From Lepas anatifera (lineage: Eukaryota; Arthropoda; Thecostraca; Lepadidae), in the NCBI GenBank assembly GCA_034440635.1, contig JAOTON010001911.1, forward strand, positions 170,001 to 234,000: a DNA stretch of 64,000 nucleotides. The letters are read 5' to 3'. Below, piece after piece: positions 33,517 to 45,337 of the stretch (the first letter of the stretch is position 1; each line of letters opens with the position of its first letter). The translations under genes were made by a program, and so were the position numbers. The notes beneath the pieces are model-generated. The model was not told where the DNA came from. It did no database searches and was given only the letters and a program-made list of their open reading frames with translations.

Positions 33517-34408
33517 GATCGAGCGTGGTGCACAACCGGTCCCGCCTGAGCAACACGAGGATCAGGCACTACTACGGCACTGTTTTGCAGCTAAGTCCCG
33601 TTAGCATCACATTAGGACCCCCACACTCCCTGCCGGCTCCACTGGTATTGGTGGGCCGTTTTCGCATCGTCATGCTGCCAGACGCCCCGGCGAAGACAGG
33701 CTACTGCGCCATAACAAGAGCTGAAGCTATTGTGAAATGCACTCTCCTCCATCCTGATGAGCCCAGAACTGACATCAGGACTGGACAGGCGATACACCGG
33801 TGTACGTTTGAAGTGTGCAGACAGTTTTACACGTGCCAATGTCAGGGTTGGTCCTGACACGGGTACACACGGAACTGACAAGCGCACCACCACGTCCGAC
33901 CGGGGTTACGGCTCAAGGTCATGCGCTTTGAGAGGCGGCTGTATGTTATATCGGAGCCTGTAAACGGAATACGGATAGGAACAAGCATGGATCCACATGT
34001 GGTGGAAAAGGGGAGTGCAGGGGCACCAACTTGGAACCCTCTACGAACAATAAATCTATACATTTACTCAATGATGCTGCTTGAAACGAAATTGTTAAAT
34101 ATATTAGAAGATAATTGGTCAAATAAGATTGCAGGTGTTGCCTCCACTTCCCCCTCCCCCAGACGATAAGAGAGGCAATTGATAGTTGAGAGAAAAGGCT
34201 ACTTAAGCGAATATATAATTTTTTCAAAGGATAAAGAACTTATGCTGGCAGTAGCAGTCACGAACTTATACACTATCGTGATATGCAAGAATCATTTAGG
34301 TGCCCAATATGATATTGGATTGAATTTCGGGGAAGGAAAAAGTAACAGTGGCTACCGAGTATAAATGTTCGTCCTTGCAGACATTTTTTGAAACTAAAGT
34401 ATTCGGCG
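33517..34408. other. No supported gene
   Basis: A plus-strand frame at 33525-33857 is cysteine-rich near its end, but no domain or splice context supports it. Confidence 0.3.
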
Positions 34409-34416
34409 TGTGAATC

Positions 34417-34654
34417 CATAAACGATGGAAAAGGGGCCAGGGGACTTCGTCCCCATTTCTTGCCCCAAAATTTCCTTATCTCAGTCAAAATGGAAGAAAA
34501 CTGGGAATTTGTAAAAGCAGCTGTCACCGTGAGCACTTGAGCAGCGAGGAGCCCAGATTGGAACAGTTTATGGTCCTAACGTGGAAAGTTTGTTGTCAGC
34601 ATCAGGTTGAAGCTTGGCTGACCCCTCACTTTTTGGCCTGTGGCGACGGTTATG
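34417..34654. mobile_element. hAT MITE family C, 238 bp
   Basis: Flanks TGTGAATC (34409-34416) and TATGAATC (34655-34662) match at 7 of 8. Starts CATAAACG, ends ACGGTTATG. Same body as 23088-23318. Confidence 0.8.
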
Positions 34655-35441
34655 TATGAATCGATAGGGAAGGGTGGGTATGATTCGGGTGGCAGAATGG
34701 TTCGGGCTACTCAATGTTCTAAAAAAAACATCCAGATATTTCAGGCAGCCTATGACTGGAAATGCTTGCCATGAAGGCGATCTGTTGTCACCAAGTTACC
34801 TTCAACTTCGACTTCGAGTTCAGGAGAGATAGATATTTTCGGTTTTTACAATTGTGTATGCAGTTCACCTCAAGCTGATATATCTGAAAAAGCCTAGGAC
34901 CCATATTTTAACCCTCGCGCACCGGTGCAGGGGGCGTTTGAACACCCCCTCGGGTTTTTCCAGCGGCACGAAAAAAACGGCGGCGGAAAGCGCCGCCGTA
35001 GGGGAGAGCCGGGAGAGTTGTATCATGGACAAGTTGTATCAAAGCGATTTTTCCAAAACTATCCAAGAGATAGCGCTCCCGACACGACCAGATGATGCGG
35101 CATGCGGTCCGCCATCTTTCTTTATACTGCTGTCTGCTTGGCTTGGCGCGTTTCGCAGTGAGTGCAGAAAATGTGTTTTCGGGGTGTCATTCTGTAAAAT
35201 TTCGTCGTAAGGAAATGTGTGTTTTTGTCATTCAGATGATCACGAATCGGAAGGATCGCTGTAGCAGTGGTAAGGGTAGATTCTAAGGATTCGTGCGTGA
35301 GAAGGATTTTCTCGGCTGGCCACTGGTTGTTGAGCACGAGGACGTTTTTTTTCCAATGTGGGAGGGTGGTACATGTTGTATCAAGGCCAGGTGGGATATG
35401 TTGTAACAGTGATACAACTCACCCCAAGGTTCATGCAGCTC

Positions 35442-35611
35442 ATTAGGGGTGTCGCCACAGATTCGTTTTTTTCCAAAAACACTATATTGTCACATGTAGC
35501 CACAACGAAAAACTAGGTAAAATATGTTTGATGCAAAAAGTGCGGGTCAGGATAAGTGCAAGACGGGCCGCGCTGATGGAATGAAAGCAAAAGATTAAAG
35601 TCTAACAAGTC
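35442..35611 (+). repeat. 170 bp direct repeat, left copy
   Basis: Shares GTCGCCACAGATTC, GCAAAAAGTGCGGG and GCGCTGATGGAATGAAAGC with 36895-37074. The repeats bracket 1.28 kb. Confidence 0.8.
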
Positions 35612-36179
35612 CAGTGACGAATCTAGGATTTCGTTAGGGCGGCAGGCTCGGAAGGGGGGCGCCGAACCTGGGGGCGCGGAATCTGAGGGGCGCCAATTTA
35701 CCACCCAATAGGCGGCCAGTGTCAAAGAAAAAACGCGTTTGGAAAACGTATTTGTAAATGCTTATTTTCATGAAAGCAACCTTTCAGTGAAACATGTTCA
35801 CGTTTACCATCAAACATATTTCGGGCCGGCAAGGTTTCGCCCAGAACGTAATGACTGGTACATTGGTAGAAAATGCTGGACTAATGCTAACTGAAGCACC
35901 ATGAGCAAAGAATACAGCTAACTTCGGTCTTGAAGAAAACTGAGGTGTCGTATCGACCACATCCACATATCATAGTTATCTTGGCTAACGCTGGGTCCCT
36001 ACAGAAACCCCGATTGACGCTACATTAAGCGCAATTAACAATGAATACAGTGAACTTTGGTGAACTTAAGTCCTGGCGAAAATTAAGGTGCCGTATCGAC
36101 CACCTCCACATATCACAGTTGTCTTGACTAACGCTGGGTCCCTACTGAAATCCCCTATTGACGCTAACCCTAAGCATCA

Positions 36180-36890
36180 GAGGCCGCAGAGCCTTTGCGG
36201 GCCTGGGCCTCTGAGTTTTTGGTGGCTACTCTGGGCTGATAATGAGTCCCCTCAGTTGATCTGGGACCGCTTTAGATAACCAGGCCCTCACACTGAACTT
36301 GAATGTGTCGCCACTGGAGCCTTCTGAGTTTTCGGGGTCCCTTAACTGGTGAAGGGCCCCCTCAACAGATCCTGGGGCCTCTGAGTTAATTTTGAGCTAT
36401 CTGAGAGCGAGTTTTCAGGTTGCCCCTGGGCTGTTCTGGGACCGTGAAAGCGTATTGCACAAGAGCTTACTGGCTTAGCCTTAGATCCTTTGCTGCTTTG
36501 GGCCCCCTAAGCTAAAAATAACCCTGTAGGTGAAATTATTGAGGCAGCCATGAGCTGGATCTAGGGCCCGTGATAGGATTTACTTAAGGGGCCCTAGCTT
36601 GATTAGTCTCCCTTGAGCTGGCAAGGGCCCCCTGGGTTGGTATCGTGTTCGTTTAACTGATATAGGCCCCCTCAGCTTGTTTGGGGCCCGTTGTGCGTAT
36701 CTGGGCCCCATGAGTTCGTCAAGACACCCAGCTAGTCTGGCCATCTTAGTTTGTATGGGCCTCCTGAGCTGCTTTGGGGCCCCCTCAGCGTGTCTACGCC
36801 CCATGAGTTGAAGGTTGGCCCCTGAGCTAGTTTTTGCCCTCTGAGCTTATTTAGGACCCGTTTAAATGGGTAGGCACCCCACGCTGCCTA
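36180..36890. repeat. Degenerate GGGCCCC/TGAG-rich repeat
   Basis: Loose repetition of stretches such as GGGCCCCCTCAG and GGGCCCCATGAG every 25-60 bp over 700 bp. Just upstream, a 140 bp segment with CTAACGCTGGGTCCCTAC is duplicated (35950-36020 and 36091-36165). Confidence 0.6.
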
Positions 36891-36894
36891 TACA

Positions 36895-37074
36895 GCTCAT
36901 TAGGGATGTCGCCACAGATTCATTGTTGCCAAAAACACTATCATCACAGGTAGCCACAACGAAAAATTAGGTAAAAATATTTTTGCTGCAAAAAGTGCGG
37001 GCCAGGATAAGTACAAGACAGGCCGCGCTGATGGAATGAAAGCAAAAGCAAAAATTAAGGTCTAACAAGTCCCG
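36895..37074 (+). repeat. 170 bp direct repeat, right copy
   Basis: Partner of 35442-35611, about 90 percent alike by eye, both inside the 6.1 kb TA element. Confidence 0.8.
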
Positions 37075-38994
37075 AGAAGTTATGGCCACATCCCCACCTG
37101 CGCTTCACAAATTCGAGGCACACCCCTGCACGCCCACCGCCTCCTACTTCCCACGTCCATGCAATTCATCTATATCCCTGAAACAACCCTTCCCGTAACT
37201 ATTGTGAGAGGATTACTTAGTAAGTCCATAACTAATACGTTTAGGCTTTTCAGATTGAACGGTTGCAGATTGAACAGACTTTAGCCCTGGCTTAAGTCTG
37301 CTGGTACCTAGTCTAGAATTTGCCCGTTTCGACGCATTGTGTTGGCTTCTTTGTTCCAAACGGGTCACTTCTACACCTGGACGGTTGATGTTTCGTTTGC
37401 GTTTTTTGTCGCCATGAATTTCGTACTGTATTGGCCATAGCTTGGTGCAATAAAATGCAAGTTAAGTTTATAATCAAATTTTAAATTCGTTGAAGGTTGT
37501 TCCCACGGCCATGATCGGTAGTAGGCACAGTCTTCGAAACGTGACAGACTGATACAACTTAACACGCGCATTGACGGGGGTCTGAGCCACCTTTGCATTG
37601 ACGGGGGGCGGGTACCCGCCCCCCTAAGATCTCGAGAACCACGGTAGGTAGCGAAAAACGGTAAACGGCGTTGGGCTGCCCATCCACTTCTCCATCGAAA
37701 ACATTTGAACCATTTTTTTGTCAGGTCACATTTAAGGTCACGAGAGGTCAAAACATGCCCGTCATAGGGATAACATGTAAAATTCAGTTTTTCGGGCATT
37801 ACATCTGAACAAGTAAAGATAGAGCAAAACGACTTAAACTATATGAATCCTCTTAGCAAGCCGAATCGAATGATATATAATTTGACCTTGCTAGGTCAAA
37901 ACAAGGATTTGACCTGACCTGAGGTCAGGTCAGGGTCAAATTATATAAAATGCATATCATTAGAACCGCAAAGACCAGGCGAGTCTAATGCTGCTAAAAT
38001 AAATGCTCTATCACCATCTGTTACTGAGTTATTCCGTAAAAACCATTTTTCCCATGTATTTCCAATGGAGAGGTCATGCGTCGTACCTGACCTTAGGTCA
38101 TCGATATCAAAAATACCGGAACATATTTTAGAGAACTCGGTGGGGCCATTATGTGATATGAGTTTCAATCGGATAAGTTCACCCTGCAGAGGTGCAGAAA
38201 GTATACTGGCTGTCACAAACTCAATGCGACGTATGCCTCCTCTGTCACACAAAGCTGGAAATGATAATTTTATACTTGAATAATATTTCCAATATGCTGA
38301 ATGTCATCTACCTGTCTCTTACTTTTTGCAACGGACAAGGTTCAAGCACCAAGCCATTACCGCATGAAAGTAGTAAACAGTGTTTTCATTTTTAGATCAT
38401 GTTTATGTTTTGGAAGGAAAATTTCAAATTATGGATCATTGTTTTCAGTGCTGGGATCATAACTATTATTGGCAACTCTGACTGCAGTTTCCCCCAATGA
38501 CATGCATTTCCCTTTTTGAAGAAGTTTCCATTTTTGGAAGGAGTGTTTCCAATTATGGTACATTTCCCCATGATTAAATGTGGCAATTATCATGAAAATT
38601 ATTATTGGGAACTAATCTATAAATGGGAGCGTACACCTACACACAATTGGGAACCCTGATCACAGCTTCCCCCCACCCCCCACTGAAATTCCATCTCACA
38701 TATCAACAAAAGGGACAAAAATGTCAATGTTAACATAGGATTTGGATCTACCTAAAATGTGTTGGTAAAGTGGACCTTAGGTAGCATTTTTATAGTTAGA
38801 TCAAATGCTTAAGATTTTACCCCAACACCTGATTATCACCTGCCTGGTCGTTCCTTCTTGCAGTAAAAACTCTGAGGCAACTACCCTGCATAGATGTAAA
38901 ATTATGTCTATTAGCCTAATATGTACAGAGGTATTGGAAGTCTCATATCAAAGAAAGATCCAGTGTATAAGTCAAAATCCTGTTTTAACTCCAG

Positions 38995-39392
38995 CAGTGG
39001 CGGATCTAGCCGGGTGGTTTGGGAGGGGCAAACCAAAGTCGAAAAGCAAAAAAAAAAAAAAAAAAAAAACGTCGCGCAGTGCAAAATTGCGTTCCAATAT
39101 GCCTTTTCGGTAGGATTTTGGAAACTGGAGACGAAAAGCAAAAAAAACGACACTGGGTGAAAAATATAGACTCAAGATACTTTTTTTCCTATCCAAGCCC
39201 CAATATTTACACTGAACTTCACTAATTCTGTTTGAAGTTGAGAGTTGAAGCACCAAAATCTTGCTTACAAGCTAAAAAGGAGTCGGGGAAAAAGGAGGTC
39301 GATCGCTTTGGGGGGGCAAAAACATAGTTTTGCCCCGAGCTTTTTCCGTTTGGGGGGGCAATTGCCTTTTGCCCCCCCTGGATCCGCCACTG
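38995..39392. mobile_element. hAT MITE, 398 bp
   Basis: Perfect 8 bp duplication AACTCCAG at 38987-38994 and 39393-39400. Ends CAGTGGCGGATCTAG and GGATCCGCCACTG. Same family as 16460-16841. Contains a poly-A run near 39050-39070. Confidence 0.92.
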
Positions 39393-39415
39393 AACTCCAG
39401 GCAGTTCCAGGTCCT

Positions 39416-39452
39416 GTGTGTTGCTTACTACCACTGGTAGTAAGCAACACAC
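39416..39452. repeat. Perfect hairpin, 18 bp arms, 1 nt loop
   Basis: GTGTGTTGCTTACTACCA, one C, then the exact reverse complement. Lies just outside the MITE in the 2.4 kb hAT element. Confidence 0.9.
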
Positions 39453-41477
39453 CCCCAACCAGCGTTTTTCAAAGTCTCTTTCTTTCTGAGATTTTCTGTG
39501 ATTTTCTGAGATGAGAAGGGGGTCTACTAGGCCCCCTCTAGTGCATGTTAGTGCCAGGCCCCTCTCCAGTGTGTGTTTTAACACTTTGTGGAGGACTGCA
39601 TTGGCACACATTTGCTATCTGTACAATATTGACATGATAATTTGATCATGAAATCTCACCTGAATTACTGTTGTTGCCAGTCTGTTGCTGGCGCCAACTC
39701 TCCCAACTTCCTCCAGCTCCAAATCTACCTAACCAATCTTGATCTAGGGCACAAATAAGGTAAGGCACAAGCAAGCTAAGGAATGAAAAACCAAGTTTGA
39801 TGTGTGAAAGTGCATCAGTATCAAAGTAGCCTACATTCATCTTAGATTAGCCATGGGCAGCACTATTTATTCCAGCTAGTTTTAGCCTGCACTTATCTCA
39901 GACATACCTAATAAATATGCCCTCAACAGAAGTAGCTTCCCACTTGTTCAAATTTTTTGGCAGGCTCTACATCACACAAACATTGCGAACTTGTCTTGTC
40001 GCTGTTGCGTAGTTTAGGTAGAATTGCTGCCGAGCTATGTTTATTTCTTTCACTCATTTAGTACTTTTCCTAGTAGCTTTTAGGCGTACTTGATACTAAA
40101 TTCAAAGAAATAGGGACCGCTAAATCGAAGATACTCAAACTTTAAATATTATTTAACCTGACAAAATGGACAGAGAAGTATTTGATAACGTATCTGCGTT
40201 ATCTTTAATACCTTAAATATGCCCACAATCATGTATTTCTTGAAAAAATTGACTGTCACATTTCGGGCATCTAGGCGACAACTTTCTGGCAACTACTAAC
40301 AATCAGCACCATTGGGCTGCATGTTAAAATCTGGCAACTGTGACAGCGGTTTTCGGGTTTTCTGCAGCGGGGGTCTCTCGTTTTAGTAGAAACTGAACAC
40401 AGTACCAATATTGTAGCACTGATGGTACGCCGTGCAATTGAAGGACAGAGTTGCTAAATTAAAATATTCGCTACACGCTTCATTCTGTATTTCGAAAATG
40501 TGTGGTTTGATTTTGAACCATACTGTCACGATCGCTATTTTGTCACACTTATGCACCTCGACTATCATAAATGTGTCACAAACTCCAGTAGCCGAGTTGG
40601 CAAGTTTCTGCACCTCTGTCACCCTGCTTCGACTTATGCTATCGTAAACTTTTTTTGAGGTCGGGTCACTTGACCTGTACTGGTGACCTGACCTGAGATG
40701 ACCTAACCTTAAAATTTTCACAGAAGTTGTAAAAATGATGAGGGAAAAGGTATACCAAGTACGGCGGCGCTACGCGCCGCCGTTTTTCTACTATCTCCGA
40801 AAAACCCGAGGGGGGCGGGTACCCGCCCCCCCCGTCAATGCGCGTGTTAACCCACCATGTGATACAACTCACCCAACCGGTGGGGTAAGTTGTATCAAGT
40901 GAAAAGGTCCATTCGCCGGGCAGTAGGAGACAAACCAGTAAAGATTAAGAAAAAATCTATCGGCAAAGGGAAGCCAAAGAATGCAGCTACGAGATGGTAT
41001 TGAAATCACGAGGCTATCCCAAGTACTTACGAAATTAATGAACCTGGAGTAAAAACTGATACAACCCACCCCACCCTCCCCTACTTAGCACGCAGTATCC
41101 TTGATCAATTCCATAACTTGTTCCAAAAGGTTAGGTCATCTCTGATTAAGTCACCAGTGCAGGTCATGTGACTTCGACTCTAAATATATTTTAGGTGACA
41201 GCAGTAAAAATGGGTGAATCTATCGGCTTGAAAATACTACCACACAATGAGCCCATCAAGTGGGTGCTACAAAATATCCTCTTATATTTTTATATCAATG
41301 ACCAAGGGTTAGGTACGGATCATGATGTCTCCATTGGAAATGCATGGGGAGCACAGGAATTGGGCTGTATTTGTGCAGATACAGCTGCGATTCATGTTCC
41401 CCATATCGTGCCCTGGGTCCCTTTCCAGGACGTCGCGATTTTTGACCTGTGGCCTTTGAAAGGTCAGCTGGGGTTAC

Positions 41478-41720
41478 TTAACCCTTGCCCCGGTGGCGGG
41501 TACGAGCCACCTTCGCCCTGGTGGGGGGGGTTAAAAAGAACCTCCCTCCACGATCTCAAAAACTAAGAGAGCTAGAGAAAGCGCAAAACGGTAATCGAAA
41601 GCTCTTCAAAAAGATATCGAAAATGCTTCGGTTATTTTTCTCGTCAGGTCAATATCAAGGTCACCAGAGGTCAAAATAGGTGAAAATCGCTCATATGAGG
41701 TGTAATAAGAAAACCCTGTT
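41478..41720 (+). mobile_element. TTAA-3 element, truncated
   Basis: Starts TTAACCCTTGCCCCGGTGG and follows the copy at 24817 for about 240 bp, to near 41720, then diverges. Confidence 0.7.
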
Positions 41721-42369
41721 GCCCCCACCTTTCCACACTCAGAATCGTCAGTCTTTTTGGATCAGACTCTGATAGAAGCTATCCTATTGTTATTCTAAAA
41801 ACCTGTCTCGGAGCCGGGAAGAAGCTGGTTGAAGGCTTGTTATATCCCTAGAGACCTTCTAAGGAATCTAGAGGTTTTACAGATGGATTAATTGGAACTC
41901 CCCTTGAGACTTTTGAGACGTTTGTGATGCGGCTGTCGAAAAATGTGACAAAAATGTGTTATTCATTTTTGTTTTTCTATGCATTGTTGTTGATCAGACA
42001 GATAGGATAGTGTGTGAGCGAGCGAGTGAGAGTGCTGTGGACAGATAGATGATAAATAGCGAAGTGGTTGCGTTGCTTCAGATGAAATTGCGATTTAAAA
42101 AGGCAACTTGCTAGTTTGACTTGTGAAAAATAAGTATCTCATCATGGTACTCGCTCACTGAAACAGCTTTTACGCGATTCGGCTGTCTGTTCTGATGAAA
42201 TCTGTGTGTATAGTGGCATAGGAGTAAATTTTTGGGCTCAGGATATTGACATAGTAATAAATATTTGCAGTACATACTTTCCTACTTTTTTCTTCCATCA
42301 TCAATTGGTAAGTTGCCATTGTGCCATTCAATGTAAATGTTTACTATTTTGATTAGAAACTGTTGATAT
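41721..42369. other. No feature seen
   Basis: AT-rich sequence without recognised genes or repeats. Confidence 0.3.
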
Positions 42370-42872
42370 CTTGTGGCCCCACGTAACTTCTGGCCAGCAA
42401 GTAGGTATAGTGTGATACGAAGGCTGGCCACTCTAACAAGGTTAAAGCTGCTCACGGGACATTCATGGCTCGCACTGAGTAACATCAGGAAGCATAGCAG
42501 CCAGGGCCCGATCTGCCCTCTTGGTCGGAGTGCCTTGGAACTATGGAGCACCTCCTATTTGAGTGTGAAGAGCTGACGGAAGAGAGTAGGTGGGCACAAT
42601 ATCGGTATGGGGTGACACCGAGGAGGAAAATAACGGTGTAGAGACTGATTGTGAGCGCAAATGTCGGAGAGAGTCTCACGGTCCACTACATTTACACAGC
42701 AAGGGTGCAGAGGGAATTAACAGGAAAGCCAGTGGTAACCGGTCCTTCCTAGAGCCCCCCCTCCCCCCGACGCATGGCATGCTATGTATGTTTGGTTAAG
42801 GCTGTCAAAGTGTTGACGTTGCATCCAAAGGATGGAGCCAACCACCCAAGTATCAAAGTAAGTAAGTAAGAT
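42370..42872 (+). pseudogene. LINE 3' fragment (RNase H-distal zinc-knuckle region)
   Basis: Encodes LTRLKLLTGHSWLAL, then a C-P-L-G stretch, and after a frameshift TMEHLLFECEELTEE. This is the C-x2-[CG]...H...C tail common after RNase H in I/Jockey-type LINEs. It ends with an (AAGT)n tail at about 42857-42872. Too short to place in a clade. Confidence 0.55.
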
Positions 42873-43105
42873 ATCTGATGGAAGTTATTGGTCTTACTTT
42901 GACATTGCAGATTGAATTTTGAAGTTAAAAAGGCCATAGAAACAGCCTGTTGGCTACAAATTCCTATTAAGTTTATCTCAGTGCAGTGGATGCTTACTTA
43001 AAATTTGTCATATGCAGACGGTTGTCGGTGTAAAATGAATGTGCCTTGGGTGGAAAGATGTGTTTTTTATTTTCATTTTGTCCAAGTTGTTCTCACTTCA
43101 AGTGT

Positions 43106-43420
43106 TTGAGTCGGAGTCTCACTAAAGTCATCATGGGACTTGTCACGGAGACTGTGACCCCACCACCCGAACAAGCAACTCCCACAATGAAGGGTTGATT
43201 TAGAAGCCAAAGTTTAACATCCCACAAAGCACGGACGGCCGGCCCGCTCAGGTCACCCTCTCACCAGTCAGTTGCCAGCGGACCTGTGCGTCGGGTAAAC
43301 TATTGAGTGCAGGAGATTCTCAGGGGAACCGATCCTAAGCCTGGATATGCACTGCCACTGCATGCTTCTGAACAGCGGGCCGGAGCCCGACGCTCTACCA
43401 ACTGAGCTACCGGGGCGGCA
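43106..43420 (-). mobile_element. SINE-B, longest copy
   Basis: The tRNA-like head is at the right (GGTAGCTCAGTTGGTAGAGC on the minus strand) and the tail finishes with AGACTCCGACTC at the left. It serves as the reference for copies at 1919, 5507 and 56049. Confidence 0.75.
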
Positions 43421-43954
43421 TGTTTTTCTACCTAAATTGAGTAATTCTACCTGCTTTTCACAATTTAAAGAGAACATGCCACTTTTAGGTCATAAAAGCC
43501 AATATATAATAACATTTGGAAAATCCCTGCCTTCATATTTTGTTACTCTCAGTTCGGACGTTGCATAGTGGTCCATTGCCCAGCCTGCCGAAGGTGGCAG
43601 ATTGCGACAAGATCTTGTTGGGGCAGCCCGGGGCAAACCTACCAATTTGGGGCAGCTTTTGGTCAAACTTGGGGCAGAGGGGGCCTCTTGGTGCAGGAAC
43701 TCGTACTTGGGGCAGCAATCAGTCTGGGTTATCACCGAGGGAAGAATAAAAATAAGGAAAAGAAACAACAATTATTATTTAAACTTGTGAAATCATTGTT
43801 TAAACCAGCCCCACAAGCATTCATCTGGAAACCTTTTTTGCTGTATCGTGCATATCTTTGTGTATGAATGAAAGAATACATGTTATGGAATCAAACTGTT
43901 CAGTCTTGGAGTGCATGGCCGTGTCCTGGACTGGATTTAGTGTTTCCTTTCTGG
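43421..43954. other. No supported gene
   Basis: Contains irregular TTGGGGCAG repetition around 43615-43720 and no recognisable exon. Confidence 0.3.
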
Positions 43955-44896
43955 AAGGAAGCAACGAGTCAGGGTCAATGGTGTGCTTTCCGACCGGGCA
44001 TCTGTTACCAGCAGTGTACCACAGGGTTCCGTGCTGGGCCCCACACTGTTTGTGTTTTTCGTTAACGACTTGCCTGAGGGACTGACTTGCAGCATTGATA
44101 ATCTTTGCTGATGATACAAAGCTGTTCAGTGATGTGGGTAGCCAAGATGGATAGAGAAGTATGCAAGACAATCTCCACAGTCTTGAAGCCTGGTCTGACC
44201 GGTGGCTTCTACGTCTCAACATCTCCAAGTGTAGTGTTCTCCACCTCGGGTGTGGTAACCAACACCTGTTTTACAGCATGGAGGGTCGAGTTCTTGCTGC
44301 ACCGGCCATTGAAAAGGATTTGGGTGTGTTCATGGATGAGGACCTCAAGTTTAGACAACATGCAGCCGCTGCTGTCTCTAAGGCCAGCGAAATCCTAGGT
44401 GCCATCAAGAGGTGCTTCGTCCACATCGATCAGCATGTTCTTCCACTTCTTTACAAGGCCCTTGTGCATCCACACCTGGAGTATGCCAACATCGTGTGGG
44501 GACCCTTCAATAAGTCGGACCAGCTCCTGGTTGAGCGAGTTCAACGCTGTGCAACTAGACTTGTGCCCTCCCTGCGTTCTCTCGACTATGAGCAGAGACT
44601 CCGCAGTCTGAAGCTACCATCCCTCTGGTACAGACGCGAGAGAGGTGACATGGTCTTCATGTACAAGCTCATGCAGGGCCACCTGGGGGTATCAAGGGAT
44701 GAGTTCTTCCTAGACCCACGAGTAGGCACCACCCGTGGCCACAGGTTCAAGGTGGGGAAGCCCCGTGCCATCTCAAGAACCAGGAGGAAACACTTAGGAG
44801 TTCGCACTGTCTCAGATTGGAACAGCCTTCCAGCATGGGTAGTGGAGTCTCCATCAACTAATTCCTTTAAGGATAACATAAACAAGTACTGGTCAG

Positions 44897-44898
<2 letters not shown>
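43955..44898 (+). pseudogene. Degenerate LINE reverse transcriptase (CR1/Rex1-like)
   Basis: The order is [20 protein letters not shown], then after a one-base shift the FADDTKLF catalytic box near 44103-44125. An open frame from 44161 follows with WSDRWLLRLNISKCSVLHLG, HPHLEYANIVWGPFNKSD, a YEQRLRSLKLPSLWYRRERG block and a terminal DWNSLPAWVVESPS motif. This is the palm, thumb and C-terminal region of a CR1/Rex1-type non-LTR element. The 5' part is missing and the frameshift breaks the enzyme. Confidence 0.8.

Positions 44899-44956
<58 letters not shown>
44899..44956. repeat. (TA)n microsatellite
   Basis: Twenty-nine uninterrupted TA units, directly at the 3' end of the LINE fragment and possibly grown from its tail. 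Confidence 0.95.
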
Positions 44957-44958
<2 letters not shown>

Positions 44959-45337
44959 TTATTGAATTCAACCGCAAATCGAGCCTTTACGAGTTTTTTC
45001 TCTGTCTTTTCTTTTTCTCTAAACACTTTTCTCGTTCCCTCTGTTAGTTGGAATATAAGGCCAGCAAATTGCATTGAAAATAGGTTATATTTAAATAGAG
45101 CTTTCGAATAACATTATTCATCATCAGTAGTACATATAAATAAGTTTCCTTGCACACTCCCTTCCTGTTTTATGCAGACAATTGTCGTTTGAAATTCACG
45201 AGAACCAAAACATGATATTGCATTGGAGATAACTTTCAATTGAAGAGACCGAAAACACTTCCTATATCAAACAAAATCACTAACTCTTGACATTCTAAAA
45301 TGATGCATAAAACAAATGCACCATTTGGCTTGAAGCT

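Larger units (their letters stand above)
38187..40618. mobile_element. hAT element, 2.4 kb, non-autonomous
   Basis: Perfect inverted ends CAGAGGTGCAGAAA and TTTCTGCACCTCTG. Perfect 8 bp duplication TCACCCTG at 38179-38186 and 40619-40626, cut from the TTAA-1 host, whose other copies carry the site once. No transposase reading frame is seen. A smaller hAT MITE sits inside. Confidence 0.92.
37559..40850 (+). mobile_element. TTAA-1 element split by a hAT element
   Basis: TTAA at 37559-37562 and 40847-40850, with ends TTAACACGCGCATTGACGG and GTCAATGCGCGTG then TTAA. Without the insertion and one target copy it is 852 bp. Its right end includes a near-palindrome of 21 bp around GGCGGCGCTACGCGCCGCC. 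Confidence 0.9.
35001..41081. mobile_element. 6.1 kb TA-flanked element with GTTGTATCA ends
   Basis: The 25 bp ends match in inverted orientation at 20 of 25 positions: GGGGAGAG...GTTGTATCA at 35001-35025, with its reverse complement at 41057-41081. TA lies outside each end (34999-35000, 41082-41083). The TTAA-1-like host reads through when the element and one TA are removed. Further GTTGTATC motifs lie near both ends. No transposase is visible, and much of the length is later insertions. The superfamily is undetermined; TA suggests Tc1/mariner-type integration. Confidence 0.65.
34908..41477 (-). mobile_element. AGGTCA-type TTAA element, outermost layer of a nest
   Basis: Begins at TTAA (34908-34911). 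The first 90 bp, ending in the hairpin GCGGCGGAAAGCGCCGCCG, resemble the reverse-oriented end of TTAA-1. The sequence then breaks at TA and resumes at 41082 with CTTAGCACGC, GGTTAGGTCATCTC and other TTAA-1-like core motifs. The whole gap is the 6.1 kb TA element. The right limit is uncertain because a TTAA-3 copy starts at 41478. Confidence 0.6.

Noticed and set aside
33525..33857. 110-codon frame, cysteine-rich at its end, as a possible exon
   Set aside because: No recognised domain, weak splice context and no neighbouring exons.
43340..43420. tRNA-like sequence GGTAGCTCAGTTGGTAGAGC (also at 1921 and 56140)
   Set aside because: No complete cloverleaf, and the same head is attached to a shared non-tRNA body at several loci: SINE heads, not tRNA genes.
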